This document shows, piece after piece, positions 42,545-52,428 of a stretch of DNA of 64,000 nucleotides. Below the pieces are notes generated by a model. That model saw only the letters and a list, made by a program, of their open reading frames with translations. It did not search any database and had not been told where the DNA came from. Every line of letters begins with the position of its first letter. The stretch's first letter is position 1. Where the stretch lies: contig NZ_JAGFNP010000001.1 of assembly GCF_017592475.1 (NCBI RefSeq), forward strand, positions 62,001-126,000. The letters are read 5' to 3'. Position numbers and translations under genes: made by a program. This DNA comes from Glycomyces niveus (GTDB lineage: Bacteria; Actinomycetota; Actinomycetes; Mycobacteriales; Micromonosporaceae).

Positions 42545-43759
42545 CTAAGGCTGCAGGGCCGAGCCCGCCTTGAACGTCTCCCAGTCGAGGGTCCAGCCGG
42601 TGAAGCCGTCGCCTTGCGGGACTTCGAGGCCGGTGTTCTTGACGATGACCGGGTCGCCCCAGCGCACGAAGTTGTAGATCCACTCGCCCATCTCGTCGGA
42701 GACGTTGAGGCAGCCGTGGGAGCCGTTCGCGCGGCCGAGCCGGTCGGCGGCCCAGGGCGCGCCGTGGATGAACTGGCCCGAGAAGGTCAGGCGCATCGCC
42801 CACTTGACGTCGGTCTCGTAGTCGTACAGGTCGGAGACGAAGGTCGACTCCTCCTCGCGGCTCATGATGGTCATGGTGCCGGAGAACGAGCGCGCGTCGT
42901 TGCCGTCGATGGGCGTGTCGGAGCCGAGCGAGATCGGGATGGTCTGCACGATGGAGCCGTCGCGGTAGGCCTTCATCTGCTTGGTGTTGTTGTCCGCCTC
43001 CAGGTACCGCGATTCGGCGTCGATGTTGAAGGCGGTCTCGGCGTCGAACTCGCCGTAGCGGCCGTCGCCGAGGTCGAGGCCGCCGAGGGCCAGCCGCACG
43101 GTGACGGCGGTGTTCGGCTGCCAGTACTCCTTGGGCCGGTATTCGAGCGCCCGGCCGGTGATCCAGTGCCAGGAGCCTTCTTGCGCCGGCTCGGAGGTGA
43201 CGAAGAGGCGGCGCTCGACGGAGGCGCGCAGGTCCTCGGGGATCTCGTAGTCGGAGAAGCGGAACGCGAGGATCGCGCCCATGCCGACCGTGGAGTCCTC
43301 GCCCGGCAGGTAGTTCTCGATCGAGACGCGGTTGCCCGGGGAGGCGATGGTGGTGAACGTCGAGGTCGCGGTGGCGGTGAGGCCGTCGGCGTCGTCGGCG
43401 GTGACCGTGGCCGTGTAGGTGCCCTCCCACGCGAGCGGGCTGGCGGGGACCCAGGTGGTCCCGTCGGGGTGCATCGCGCCCTCGACTTCGGCGCCCTCGG
43501 CGTCCGTGAGCTTGAACTCCTTGAACTCGCCGGCTTCGACGGTCCAGGAGATCTCGGTGGCGGCGGTCGCGTCGGTGGCGCCGTCGGCGGGGGTGATCTG
43601 CACCTTCGCGGCGCTCTGCGGCGCTTCGGAGGTGGCGTCGCCCCCGTCCTCGCCGAGGGTGCCCGATTCCTTCGTGCAGGCCGCTGCGAGGCCCACCACG
43701 GCGAGGCCGCCGGCGGTCAGCGCGCCGCGGCGAGAGAGGGAGGACGGTCCGAAGCTCAT
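42545..43759 (-). CDS. L,D-transpeptidase lipoprotein (YkuD)
   Basis: 404 residues. SRRGALTAGGLAVVGLAAACTK combines a Tat motif and a lipobox (LAAAC), so it is probably an exported lipoprotein. One or two Ig-like domains (about 50-255) precede the YkuD catalytic domain with FSGQFIHGAPW and NGSHGCLNVSD, active Cys350. As in mycobacterial LdtMt2, it forms 3-3 crosslinks in peptidoglycan. ATG 43759 has TACCGT 6 nt upstream (leaderless). It sits near other envelope genes. Confidence 0.92.
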   Translation of the reverse strand: MSFGPSSLSRRGALTAGGLAVVGLAAACTKESGTLGEDGGDATSEAPQSAAKVQITPADGATDATAATEISWTVEAGEFKEFKLTDAEGAEVEGAMHPDGTTWVPASPLAWEGTYTATVTADDADGLTATATSTFTTIASPGNRVSIENYLPGEDSTVGMGAILAFRFSDYEIPEDLRASVERRLFVTSEPAQEGSWHWITGRALEYRPKEYWQPNTAVTVRLALGGLDLGDGRYGEFDAETAFNIDAESRYLEADNNTKQMKAYRDGSIVQTIPISLGSDTPIDGNDARSFSGTMTIMSREEESTFVSDLYDYETDVKWAMRLTFSGQFIHGAPWAADRLGRANGSHGCLNVSDEMGEWIYNFVRWGDPVIVKNTGLEVPQGDGFTGWTLDWETFKAGSALQP

Positions 43760-43765
43760 GGGACC

Positions 43766-43771
43766 ACGGTA
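43766..43771 (-). promoter_or_regulatory. -10 element TACCGT, leaderless start for the L,D-transpeptidase
   Basis: TACCGT on the minus strand ends 6 nt before ATG 43759. Confidence 0.4.
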
Positions 43772-43840
43772 CACAGGGGCGGCGACACTGCGTCTACTTC
43801 GCACCTGTGACCTGTTCCGCCCCTGTCCGGGCCGCGAACG

Positions 43841-44869
43841 TCAGGAGCGGATGCTCAGGTGGACGTGGTTCGTGTGGTCGGAGTTCGGGTCGCCGTGCGC
43901 GCCGCTGTAGGACTTCCAGCCGCTCGAGGGCAGCCAGATCTGGCGGTACCAGATGACGTACTGCACATCGAGCACGTCGGCGTTCTCGACGAACCAGGCC
44001 GCGAGGTTCTGGCCGTACTCGTAGTCCTCGCCCTGGGCGTCGCCTCTGAACCCGTCGGGTTCGGAGGAGAAGTCGCAGGCCCGGCCCTTGCCGTGCTCGC
44101 CGAACGAGGACGGCCGGTAGCACGCCACGAACCGGCGGAAGCCCACGATCTGGGCCTGCTCCAGGGCGTGGAGGGTTCGCGGGGTGAGGCAGCCGTCAGC
44201 GGTCGGGTCCTCCTCGGTACAGCCGTTGCTCTCGCCTTCGAAGGGCTCGGCCGGGGGAGCGTCGGAGGCGGTGGGGCCGACGGCGTCGTCGCCTCCGGAG
44301 GCCGCGAGTTCGCGGGCGGCCCGGTCGCGGGCCGCCTCCATCTCCTCGGTGGTGTTCTCCTGCTCCTCGATGTTGTCCGCGAGGGTCTGGCGGGTCGCCT
44401 CGATCTCCTGGAGCCGGGCGATCAGCTCGTTGAGCCGGTCGGCGCGGGACTCGCCGAGGAACTGCAGCATCTCCATGGCCGCGATGGCGTTCTGCGGGTC
44501 GCCCGAGGCGAGCAGCGCGGCGGTGGACTGGAAGTCGGAGGTCGTGGACGCGATGGCCGCGTACTCCTCGAGCTCGACCTTGAGCGCGGCGGACTCGGCC
44601 TCGGAGTCCTCGAGCTCCTGCTCGAGGTCCGCCTGCTCCTGTTTGAGCGCGTCCAGCTCGTCCTGGGCGTCGAGATAGGCCGTGACGGCCTCGCTCAGCT
44701 CGTCCGAGATGCTGCCCTCCTCCTCCTGTGCTGAGGACTGGGAGGCGGGTGCGACCAGGAAGACCACGCCCGCGAGCGCCACGATCGGGAGCGAGAGGAT
44801 GCGCTTGGCGCCGCTGAGGAGCGGCCTGGGGCCGCGGGCGCGCGCGGGGGAGGAAGTGCCGGCGTTCAA
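43841..44869 (-). CDS. Secreted coiled-coil protein with D-Ala-D-Ala peptidase-like C-terminal domain
   Basis: 342 residues. Membrane/signal segment ILSLPIVALAGVVFLVAPASQS (about 24-47), then a long acidic coiled coil (about 50-195), an acidic linker, and a C-terminal domain with SSFGEHGKGRACDF (SxHxxGxAxD zinc motif) and NHVHLSI, as in M15/VanY-like and ARB_07466-type domains. Probably acts on or organises peptidoglycan outside the cell. TTG 44869 with AAGGA is the best start. Layout resembles division-linked hydrolase activators such as EnvC/PcsB, by analogy only. Confidence 0.75.
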   Translation of the reverse strand: MNAGTSSPARARGPRPLLSGAKRILSLPIVALAGVVFLVAPASQSSAQEEEGSISDELSEAVTAYLDAQDELDALKQEQADLEQELEDSEAESAALKVELEEYAAIASTTSDFQSTAALLASGDPQNAIAAMEMLQFLGESRADRLNELIARLQEIEATRQTLADNIEEQENTTEEMEAARDRAARELAASGGDDAVGPTASDAPPAEPFEGESNGCTEEDPTADGCLTPRTLHALEQAQIVGFRRFVACYRPSSFGEHGKGRACDFSSEPDGFRGDAQGEDYEYGQNLAAWFVENADVLDVQYVIWYRQIWLPSSGWKSYSGAHGDPNSDHTNHVHLSIRS

Positions 44870-45070
44870 GGCGGGGGTCCTTCGGTTGCTCGGAGCCGAT
44901 GGGACGGGTGGTCGGCGTACAGCCTAGAACGGGAGGATTCCTCGGTCGCATCGGGTCATTCCGCATTACCGCAGGTAGCCGCCGAGCTACCGGTCCCGGT
45001 CACGGCTGTGGCATGGCGTATGGCGTGGCTAACTCGAGACCCGTGTGGAGAGGTTCACCCTGATAGGATT

Positions 45071-45084
45071 GTTCGAATTCGAAC
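45071..45084. promoter_or_regulatory. Palindromic operator before the MarR gene
   Basis: GTTCGAATTCGAAC is a perfect 14-bp palindrome, 46 bp before the MarR start. MarR regulators often bind such sites at their own promoters, so autoregulation is likely. Confidence 0.55.
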
Positions 45085-45129
45085 CAGCCGCCCGGGCGGG
45101 TGCCGAAACCGAGGAAGGAGGGGCCGCCG

Positions 45130-45648
45130 ATGAGCGCGGGAGACTTCGAGAGCCGCTGGCTCTCGCCCGACGTGAACTCCGTGTGGACCCGGTTCCTGCA
45201 GGTCACCCACCGCCTCGAGCACCATATCGACCGGCGGCTCCAGGAGCAGCACGGCATCACCCACACCCAGTACGAGATCCTGCTGCGCCTCGCCGACAGC
45301 GACGAGCGCGCGATGCGCATGAGCGACCTCGCCGACAGCATCGTCACCGCCAAGAGCGCCGTCACCTACCAGATCAACAAGCTCTCCGAGATGGGCCTGG
45401 TCTCGCGCAAGAAGTGCGGCCGCGACAACCGCGGCATCTGGGTCCACCTCACCGAGGACGGCTCCGCGCGCCTGGAGCAGGCCGCGCCCTGCATCCTCTC
45501 GCTGGTCCGCGAGCTCTTCCTCGACGCGATCAGCTGCGACCAGGCCGCCGAGCTCGACAAGCTCCTCGGCACTTGGTCGGACAACCTCGACGCGCACGAC
45601 CGCAACCCCGTCGCCTACCCCGGCCACCCAGGCGCGGAGGCCGCGTAA
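45130..45648 (+). CDS. MarR family transcription regulator
   Basis: 172 residues. Winged HTH: LEHHIDRRLQEQHGITHTQYEILLRL, RMSDLADSIVTAKSAVTYQINKLSEMGLVSRKKCGRDNRGIWVHLTEDG. Dimer helices at both ends. ATG 45130 is preceded by AAGGAGG. It lies 65 bp before murE, the position normally held by ftsI, and has its own palindromic operator. Whether it affects murE is unknown. Confidence 0.9.
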   Translation: MSAGDFESRWLSPDVNSVWTRFLQVTHRLEHHIDRRLQEQHGITHTQYEILLRLADSDERAMRMSDLADSIVTAKSAVTYQINKLSEMGLVSRKKCGRDNRGIWVHLTEDGSARLEQAAPCILSLVRELFLDAISCDQAAELDKLLGTWSDNLDAHDRNPVAYPGHPGAEAA

Positions 45649-45701
45649 CCGCTTTCGGTGCGTCCCGCCGGTGTAAGGCTCGCAGACGGTGCGTACCGGT
45701 G

Positions 45702-45707
45702 TAGGGT
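45702..45707 (+). promoter_or_regulatory. -10 element TAGGGT, leaderless start for murE
   Basis: TAGGGT ends 6 nt before GTG 45714. It gives the dcw operon its own promoter downstream of the MarR gene. Confidence 0.45.
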
Positions 45708-45713
45708 CAGGCC

Positions 45714-47231
45714 GTGCCGAGCTTTCCGCGTCCAGAGACGACCGTCCCCTACCGCATCGACGGCCTCGCCGACCTCCTCCCCGAGGCGGCCGGACTGGCC
45801 CTCGACGTCACCGGGGTCTCGCTCGCCGCCGACGCCGTGGCACCCGGCGACCTCTTCGCCGCCCTGCCCGGCGCCAACCGCCACGGCGCCGAGTTCACCG
45901 CCCAGGCCGCCGAACGCGGTGCGGTCGCCGTCCTCACCGACGCCCGCGGCGCCGGACTCGTCAGCGCTTCCTCAAGCGGCGGCCGCCTCCCCGTGCTCGT
46001 CACCGACGACCCCCGCGCCCTCACCGGCGAGATCGCCGCCCGCGTCTGGGGCCGCCCCTCCGAGCGCCTCAACCTCCTCGGCATCACCGGCACCAACGGC
46101 AAGACCTCCACCGCCTACCTCGTCGAAGCCGGGCTCGCCCACGCCGGACGCACCACCGGCATCATCGGCACCGTCGAGACCCGCATCGCCGGCGAGCGCA
46201 TCGAATCCGCCCGCACCACCCCCGAAGCCCCCGAACTCCAGGCCCTCCTCGCCGTCGCTCTCGAAAACGGCGTCACGGACGTCGTCATGGAGGTCTCCAG
46301 CCACGCCCTCGTGCTCGGCCGCGTCGCCGGCTGCCGCTTCCGCGCCGCCGGATTCACCATGTTCGGCACCGACCACCTCGACTTCCACAAGGACCTCGAC
46401 GACTACTTCGAGGCCAAGGCCCGACTCTTCGACGGCCGCGCCCGGACCGCCGTCCTCAACGCCGACGACAAGCGCGTCGCCTCCCTCTCAGGCCCCGGCA
46501 CCCTCGAGTTCTCCCTCACCGATTCCGGCGCCGACTACTACGCATCCGACATCACCACCGACGGCTTCACCCAGCGGTTCCGCCTCAAGACGCCCCACGG
46601 CGAAGGCGAAGGCCTGGTCAACATGCCCGGCCGCCACAACGTCGCCAACGCCGCCCTCGCCGTCGCCCTCCTCGAAGCCGCCGGCGTCGACACCGACACC
46701 GCCCTCGCCGGCGTCGCCTCCTGCACCGGCGTCCCCGGCCGCATGGAACTCGTCTCCGGCGACAACCCCGTGCGCGGCGTCGTCGACTACGCCCACAAGC
46801 CCGAGGCCATCACCGCCGTCCTCGAAGCCCTCCGCGACTCCACCCCCGGCAAGGTCATCGCCGTCCTCGGCGCCGGCGGCGACCGCGACCGCTCCAAGCG
46901 CCCCCTCATGGGCGCGGCCGCCGCTCGCGCCGCCGACCTGGTCATCGTCACCGACGACAACCCCCGCACCGAGGACCCGGCGCGCATCCGCGACGAGGTG
47001 GCAGCCGCCGTCCACGGCGTGCCCTGCCGTAATATCGCGGGGCGGGAAGCCGCCGTCGAAGAGGCCGCCGCGCTGGCCGCCCCCGGAGACACCATCGCCC
47101 TCCTCGGCAAGGGGCACGAGACCGCCACCGAGACCGCCGCGGGCTTCGTCGCCGGCGACGACCGGGTACTCCTGGCGCGTGCGCTGCGAAACGCCGCGTC
47201 GGTGAAACCGGCGCACGACGTTGAAGCGTGA
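45714..47231 (+). CDS. murE: UDP-N-acetylmuramoyl-tripeptide synthetase (meso-diaminopimelate type)
   Basis: 505 residues. Adds the third amino acid to the peptidoglycan precursor in the cytoplasm, using ATP. P-loop GITGTNGKTSTAYL, MEVSSHAL, TMFGTDHLDFHKD, PGRHNVANAALA and the substrate motif DDNPRTEDP; DNPR indicates meso-diaminopimelate rather than lysine. First gene of the cluster here; 39 bp before murF. Predicted leaderless GTG start. Confidence 0.95.
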   Translation: MPSFPRPETTVPYRIDGLADLLPEAAGLALDVTGVSLAADAVAPGDLFAALPGANRHGAEFTAQAAERGAVAVLTDARGAGLVSASSSGGRLPVLVTDDPRALTGEIAARVWGRPSERLNLLGITGTNGKTSTAYLVEAGLAHAGRTTGIIGTVETRIAGERIESARTTPEAPELQALLAVALENGVTDVVMEVSSHALVLGRVAGCRFRAAGFTMFGTDHLDFHKDLDDYFEAKARLFDGRARTAVLNADDKRVASLSGPGTLEFSLTDSGADYYASDITTDGFTQRFRLKTPHGEGEGLVNMPGRHNVANAALAVALLEAAGVDTDTALAGVASCTGVPGRMELVSGDNPVRGVVDYAHKPEAITAVLEALRDSTPGKVIAVLGAGGDRDRSKRPLMGAAAARAADLVIVTDDNPRTEDPARIRDEVAAAVHGVPCRNIAGREAAVEEAAALAAPGDTIALLGKGHETATETAAGFVAGDDRVLLARALRNAASVKPAHDVEA

Positions 47232-47270
47232 TAGTCCCGTACACCGCACGCAACAGGAGGAGACCGCCGC

Positions 47271-48644
47271 GTGATCCCCATGAGCCTGGCCCAGGTCGCC
47301 GCCGTCATGGACGGCGAACTCAGCGAGACGGCCGACCCTGAAGCGGTCGTCACCGGCGGCATCGAATACGACTCCCGCAAGGCCGGGCCCGGCGGACTGT
47401 TCCTGGCGATCCCGGGCGACAAAGTCGACGGCCACGACTTCGCCGCCAAGGCCGCCGCCCAGGGTGCGGTCGCCACCGTCGCCACCCGCCCGATCGACAC
47501 CCCCGCGATCTACGTCGACGACGCCATCGCGGCCCTCACCCGCCTCGCCAGGCACGTCGCCGCCGCCTCCAAGGCCCGCATCATCGGCGTCACCGGCTCC
47601 AACGGCAAGACCTCCACCAAGGACGTCATCGGCCAGCTCTGCGCCCACCTCGGGAAGACCGTCGCCACCGAAGGCAACTTCAACAACGAGCTCGGCCACC
47701 CCTACACGGTGTGCCGCATCGAACCCGACACCGAATACGTCGTCCTCGAACTCGCCGCCCGCGGCGTCGGCCACATCACGCAGCTGTGCGAGATCGCCCC
47801 GCCCGAGTTCGGCGTCGTCCTCAACGTCGGCATCTCCCACCTCGACGGGTTCGGCGACATCGAGACCACCGCCGTCGCCAAGAGCGAACTGCCGCGCTTC
47901 CTCGCCGAAGACGGCGTCGCCGTCCTCAACGCCGACGACCCCCGCGTCGCCCGCATGGCCGAGGCCACGAAGGCCGCTGTCCTCACCTACGGCATCGACG
48001 AGGACGCCGACTTCACCGCGGTCGACCTCGACCCCGCTGACGGCCGCCACCGCTTCACCGTCCGCGCCCCCGACGGCCAGACCGCCCCGGTCCGGCTGCG
48101 CCAGTTCGGACTCCACCAGGTCTACAACGCGCTCGCGGCCATCGCGGTCCTGTGGCGGCTCCACGCCCCGCTCGAGGCCGTCGCCGCGTGGGTCTCCGAG
48201 GCCGGGCGGCTCTCCGAGCGCCGCATGGACGTCTTCACCCGCCCCGACGGCACCACCGTCATCGACGACTCGTACAACGCCAATCCCCAGTCCATGGGCG
48301 CGGCCGTCCGCACCCTCGGGCAGCTCCCCACCGAGGGCCGCCGCATCGCGGTCCTCGGGCTCATGGCCGACCTCGAAGAGCAGAGCGAGACCTGCCACCG
48401 CCGCCTCGGCGAGCAGGCCCGCGACGCCGGCATCGACGAGGTCGTCGCCGTGGGCGAAGGAACCCAACCCATCGTGGACGGTGCCGACGGCGTCACCGCC
48501 ACCCATGTACCCGATCAAGCCGCAGCCATCGCGCTGCTGCGGAACCGGCTGCGCCCCGGCGACGCCGTCCTGGTGAAGGGCTCCCGATACCGGACCTGGG
48601 ACGTCGCCGACTACCTGCGCGCCAAGGAGGACAAAGACCAGTGA
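47271..48644 (+). CDS. murF: UDP-N-acetylmuramoyl-tripeptide-D-alanyl-D-alanine ligase
   Basis: 457 residues. Adds D-Ala-D-Ala to the UDP-muramyl tripeptide. [18 protein letters not shown] is the P-loop, then [27 protein letters not shown] and [11 protein letters not shown] in the C-terminal domain. AGGAGGAG precedes GTG 47271; ATG 47280 is a near alternative. Its stop overlaps mraY (GTGA). Confidence 0.95.
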   Translation: MIPMSLAQVAAVMDGELSETADPEAVVTGGIEYDSRKAGPGGLFLAIPGDKVDGHDFAAKAAAQGAVATVATRPIDTPAIYVDDAIAALTRLARHVAAASKARIIGVTGSNGKTSTKDVIGQLCAHLGKTVATEGNFNNELGHPYTVCRIEPDTEYVVLELAARGVGHITQLCEIAPPEFGVVLNVGISHLDGFGDIETTAVAKSELPRFLAEDGVAVLNADDPRVARMAEATKAAVLTYGIDEDADFTAVDLDPADGRHRFTVRAPDGQTAPVRLRQFGLHQVYNALAAIAVLWRLHAPLEAVAAWVSEAGRLSERRMDVFTRPDGTTVIDDSYNANPQSMGAAVRTLGQLPTEGRRIAVLGLMADLEEQSETCHRRLGEQARDAGIDEVVAVGEGTQPIVDGADGVTATHVPDQAAAIALLRNRLRPGDAVLVKGSRYRTWDVADYLRAKEDKDQ

Positions 48645-49765
48645 GAGCCGTAATCGTCGCCGCGTTCGTGGCGTTCGCGCTCACCATGGCGCTGACGCCC
48701 CTCGCGGCGAAGGCCTTCCGCCGCCTGAAGGCCGGGCAGCCCATCCGCACCGACGGCCCCCAGACCCACCTCGCCAAGGCCGGCACCCCCACCATGGGCG
48801 GCGTCGTCTTCATCTTCACCACCGTGCTCGCCTACGTGGCCGGCCACCTCGTCCTCATGGCCCTGCCCGAGTCGGTGGACGGCGTCACCTTCAACCGCCC
48901 CACCGGTTTCACCGCCACCGGCATCGTCCTCATCGGACTCTTCGTCACCTGCGGGTTCGTCGGCTTCATCGACGACTGGCTCAAGATCCGCCGCAAGCAC
49001 TCCGGCGGCATCTCCGGCAAGGCCAAGGTCCTCGGCCTCACCATCGCCGCCACCGTCTTCGGCATCCTGGCCGTCTACTACACCGGCTCCATCGACTCCG
49101 ACGAGATCTCCGAGACCGTGGCGACCCCGTTCATCTCCTTCACCAGCGACATCGGCCCCAACATCACCGAGATCGGCATGATCGTGCTGATCATCCTCCT
49201 GGTCAACGCCACCGCCAACGGCGTCAACCTCACCGACGGCCTCGACGGCCTCGCCACCGGCGCGTCCATGATGGCGTTCCTCGCCTTCATGATCATCGGC
49301 TTCTGGGAGTACCGCCACTGGTGCGGCGGCGCCCAGCCCGCCGACAACCTCTGCTACGACGTCCGCGACCCCCTCGAGATCGCCCTCATCGCCGGCGCCG
49401 CCGCCGGCGCCATGTTCGGCTTCCTCTGGTGGAACACCTCGCCCGCCCAGATCTTCATGGGCGACTCCGGGTCCCTCAGCCTCGGCGCCCTCATCGCCGG
49501 ACTCGCCTTCGCCTCCAAGACGATCCTGCTCCTGCCGATCCTCGGCGCCCTCTTCGTCATCACCACCGCCAGCGTCATGATCCAGGTGACCTCCTTCAAG
49601 CTCACCGGCCGAAGAGTGTTCCGCATGTCGCCGATCCAGCACCACTTCGAGCTCGCCGGCTGGTCGGAAGTGACCATCGTCGTCCGGTTCTGGATCATCG
49701 CCGGCATCGGCGTCGCCATCGCGCTCGGCTTCTTCTTCGCCGACTTCCTGCGGATCGCGGGGTAA
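48641..49765 (+). CDS. mraY: Phospho-N-acetylmuramoyl-pentapeptide transferase
   Basis: 374 residues with about ten membrane helices. Transfers the phospho-MurNAc-pentapeptide to undecaprenyl phosphate to form lipid I. Motifs: [11 protein letters not shown], the catalytic [30 protein letters not shown] and [15 protein letters not shown] start overlaps the murF stop by 4 nt. Confidence 0.96.
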   Translation: MRAVIVAAFVAFALTMALTPLAAKAFRRLKAGQPIRTDGPQTHLAKAGTPTMGGVVFIFTTVLAYVAGHLVLMALPESVDGVTFNRPTGFTATGIVLIGLFVTCGFVGFIDDWLKIRRKHSGGISGKAKVLGLTIAATVFGILAVYYTGSIDSDEISETVATPFISFTSDIGPNITEIGMIVLIILLVNATANGVNLTDGLDGLATGASMMAFLAFMIIGFWEYRHWCGGAQPADNLCYDVRDPLEIALIAGAAAGAMFGFLWWNTSPAQIFMGDSGSLSLGALIAGLAFASKTILLLPILGALFVITTASVMIQVTSFKLTGRRVFRMSPIQHHFELAGWSEVTIVVRFWIIAGIGVAIALGFFFADFLRIAG

Positions 49766-49768
49766 GGG

Positions 49769-51133
49769 ATGCGGATAGCCGACAACGTCCTCGTCGCGGG
49801 CGCCCGCGTCGCCGGGGCCGCGTGCGCCGAGATCCTCCTGGACCGCGGCGCCGCCGTCACCGTCTACGACCGCGAGGACTCCGAACGCATGCAGGCCCTC
49901 GCCGCCCGCGGCGCGACCTGCGTCGTCGCCGACGAATTCGACCCCGCACTGCTGGACGGCGTCCAGCAGGTCGTGCTCTCCCCGGGCTTCCCGCCCCACC
50001 ACCCCATCGCGCAGGCCGCCGCCGCAGCCGGGATCGAGACCTTCTCCGAGCCCGAACTCGCCTGGCGCCTGCGCGAACCCGGCGCCGCCCGCTGGCTCGC
50101 CGTCACCGGCACCAACGGCAAGACCACCACCACCACGATGCTCGCCGCGATGCTCGAGACCGCCGGACTGCGCACCGCCGCGCTCGGCAACATCGGCGTC
50201 CCGCTCGTCCACGCCGCCAACGGCCCCTTCGACGTCATCGCCGTCGAACTCTCCAGCTACCAGCTCCACTGGTCCAGCGAACTCGCGCCCACCGCCGGAG
50301 CCGTGCTCAACCTCGCTCCCGACCACCTCGACTGGCACGGCGGCTTCGACGCCTACGCCGAAGCCAAGGCCGCCGTCTGGCGCGGCGGCCAGGCGGTCGT
50401 CAACCTCGACGACCCGTCCGTGGTCGCCCTCGCCAAGCACGCCGACGCCGACGTCACCGGGTTCACGCTCAACCACCCGGAACGCGGCCAGTTCGGCGTC
50501 GCGCTCGGCTGGCTCGTCGACTACACCGGACCCGAACCCGTGCAGATCTGCTCGGTCGACGACGTCCACCCCGCCGGATGGCACAACGTCGCCAACGCCC
50601 TCGCCGCCGCCGCCCTCGCCCGCCAAGTCGGGGTGAGCCACAGCGACATCGGCGACGCCCTGCGCAAATACGTCCCCGAACCGCACCGCAACGTCACCCT
50701 CGTCGAGCACGACGGCGTCACCTGGGTCGACGACTCCAAGGCCACCAACCCGCACGCCGCCGCCGCCGCGCTCGCCTCCTACGACTCCATCGTCTGGGTC
50801 GCGGGCGGCCAGCTCAAAGGCGTCGACGTCGACGGCCTCGTCGCCCAGTACGCCCCCAGGATGCGCGGCGCCGTCCTCATCGGACAGGACCGGGCGCTCG
50901 TCGCCGACGCGCTGGCGCGACACGCCCCGGACCTCCCCGTCGTCGTCCTCGACGGCCGCGACGATGCGGTGATGACCGAAGTCGCCGCCCGCGCCGCGGC
51001 CATGGCCGAACCGGGGGACACCGTGCTCCTCTCCCCGGCCGGAGCCTCCTACGACATGTTCACCTCCTACGCCCACCGCGGCGACGCGTTCGCCGCCGCC
51101 GCACGAGCCCTGATCGAGGGTGAGGCCGGGTGA
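49769..51133 (+). CDS. murD: UDP-N-acetylmuramoylalanine-D-glutamate ligase
   Basis: 454 residues. Adds D-glutamate to UDP-MurNAc-L-Ala. VTGTNGKTTTTTMLAAML, VELSSYQLHW, LNLAPDHLDWHG, HNVANALAAAALA and the C-terminal DDSKATNPHA are all present. Three nt separate it from mraY; it overlaps ftsW by 4 nt (GTGA). Confidence 0.96.
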   Translation: MRIADNVLVAGARVAGAACAEILLDRGAAVTVYDREDSERMQALAARGATCVVADEFDPALLDGVQQVVLSPGFPPHHPIAQAAAAAGIETFSEPELAWRLREPGAARWLAVTGTNGKTTTTTMLAAMLETAGLRTAALGNIGVPLVHAANGPFDVIAVELSSYQLHWSSELAPTAGAVLNLAPDHLDWHGGFDAYAEAKAAVWRGGQAVVNLDDPSVVALAKHADADVTGFTLNHPERGQFGVALGWLVDYTGPEPVQICSVDDVHPAGWHNVANALAAAALARQVGVSHSDIGDALRKYVPEPHRNVTLVEHDGVTWVDDSKATNPHAAAAALASYDSIVWVAGGQLKGVDVDGLVAQYAPRMRGAVLIGQDRALVADALARHAPDLPVVVLDGRDDAVMTEVAARAAAMAEPGDTVLLSPAGASYDMFTSYAHRGDAFAAAARALIEGEAG

Positions 51134-52428
51134 GGAGCGGGTTCACCGAGATGCTGCGCGGCCTGCTCGACCGGCCGCTCGCCTCGTACTACCTGCTGCT
51201 CTCCTCCTCGGCGCTGCTGCTCACCATCGGCCTCGTGATGGTCTTCTCGGCCACCATGGTCGAGTCCTACGAGGCCACCGGCGACCCGTTCGCCGTCATC
51301 CTCCAGCAGGTCGTGTGGGCCGTCGTCGGCCTCGTCTGCTTCTGGATCGCGCAGCGCCTGCCCTCGCGCACCTACCGCGCGGTCTCCCGGCCGCTCCTGG
51401 TCGTCGCGATCCTGCTCGGCCTCGTCCTGGTCGTCATGTCCATCCGCCAGAAGCAGGCGGAGGCCGCGGGCGGCGAGGGCACCGGCGGCCTCGCCACCGA
51501 CCAGCTGTGGATCGACCTGGGGCCCTTCCAGTTCCAGCCCGCCGAGATCGCCAAGTTCGCGCTGCTGCTGTGGGCCGCGGACGCGCTCGTGCGCCTCGGC
51601 CCGCGCATCGCCTCCTGGCGGGAGCTGGCCATCCCGATGTTCCCCATCGCCGGGCTCCTGATGATCATCATCGGCTACGCCGACCTCGGCACCATGCTCA
51701 TCATCCTGGCGATGTTCCTCGGCCTCCTGTGGGCCTCGGGCGTGCCGCTGCGCATCCTCGGCGTCCTCGTCGCGATGGGCCTGCTCGGCTCTGCCGTCCT
51801 CATCGCCTTCGAGGGGTACCGGATGCAGCGCATCATCTCCTTCGCGCGCCCCGAGGACTTCGCCGACAGCTGGGGCTACCAGGCCATCCAGGGGTACTAC
51901 GCCATCGCGGACGGCGGCTGGTTCGGCGTCGGCCTCGGCGAGAGCCGCCAGAAATGGGACTGGCTCCCCAACGGCCACAACGACTTCATCTTCGCGCTCA
52001 TCGCCGAGGAGCTGGGCGTGGTCGGCTGCCTCGTCATCCTCGCGCTCTTCGCCGTGCTCGTCTACACCGGCTTCCGCATCGCGCGCCGCTCCGACGACCC
52101 GTTCCGGGCGCTCGTGGCCGCCGGCGTCACCATCTGGATCGCCGGCCAGGCCTTCATCAATATTGGCGGCGTGCTCGGCCTCATCCCCATGACCGGGGTG
52201 CCGCTGCCGTTCATCTCGGACGGCGGCACGGCGCTCGTCGTCATCCTCGCCGCCGTGGGCATGCTCGCCGGGTTCGCGCGTGCCGAACCCGACGCCGCCA
52301 CGGCGCTGCGGGCCCGCAACCCCTCGCGTCTCGTACGCTTGCTGTGGGCCCCCCTGCCGCCCGCACCCCGCTCCGAGTCCGACCCGGAGCCCTCCACCAA
52401 GAAGAAAACTACGACCAGAAAGACATGA
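51130..52428 (+). CDS. ftsW: Peptidoglycan glycosyltransferase FtsW
   Basis: 432 residues, SEDS family, about ten helices. Polymerises septal glycan with a partner class B PBP, which is not in the window. Visible: GLVMVFSAT, FQPAEIAKFALLLW, GVGLGESRQKWDWLPNGHNDFIFALIAEELG and LPFISDGGTAL, where the usual aromatic after FIS is Asp. The DLGT segment reads YADLGTML instead of QPDLGT. C-terminal 55 residues are a basic, Pro-rich cytoplasmic tail. Overlaps murG by ATGA. Confidence 0.93.
   Translation: MRSGFTEMLRGLLDRPLASYYLLLSSSALLLTIGLVMVFSATMVESYEATGDPFAVILQQVVWAVVGLVCFWIAQRLPSRTYRAVSRPLLVVAILLGLVLVVMSIRQKQAEAAGGEGTGGLATDQLWIDLGPFQFQPAEIAKFALLLWAADALVRLGPRIASWRELAIPMFPIAGLLMIIIGYADLGTMLIILAMFLGLLWASGVPLRILGVLVAMGLLGSAVLIAFEGYRMQRIISFARPEDFADSWGYQAIQGYYAIADGGWFGVGLGESRQKWDWLPNGHNDFIFALIAEELGVVGCLVILALFAVLVYTGFRIARRSDDPFRALVAAGVTIWIAGQAFINIGGVLGLIPMTGVPLPFISDGGTALVVILAAVGMLAGFARAEPDAATALRARNPSRLVRLLWAPLPPAPRSESDPEPSTKKKTTTRKT

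Noticed and set aside
45071..45084. LexA box before the MarR gene
   Set aside because: Half sites are in the opposite order (GTTCG then CGAAC).
48611..51076. 821-codon minus-strand open frame
   Set aside because: Antisense to mraY and murD; low-complexity translation without motifs.
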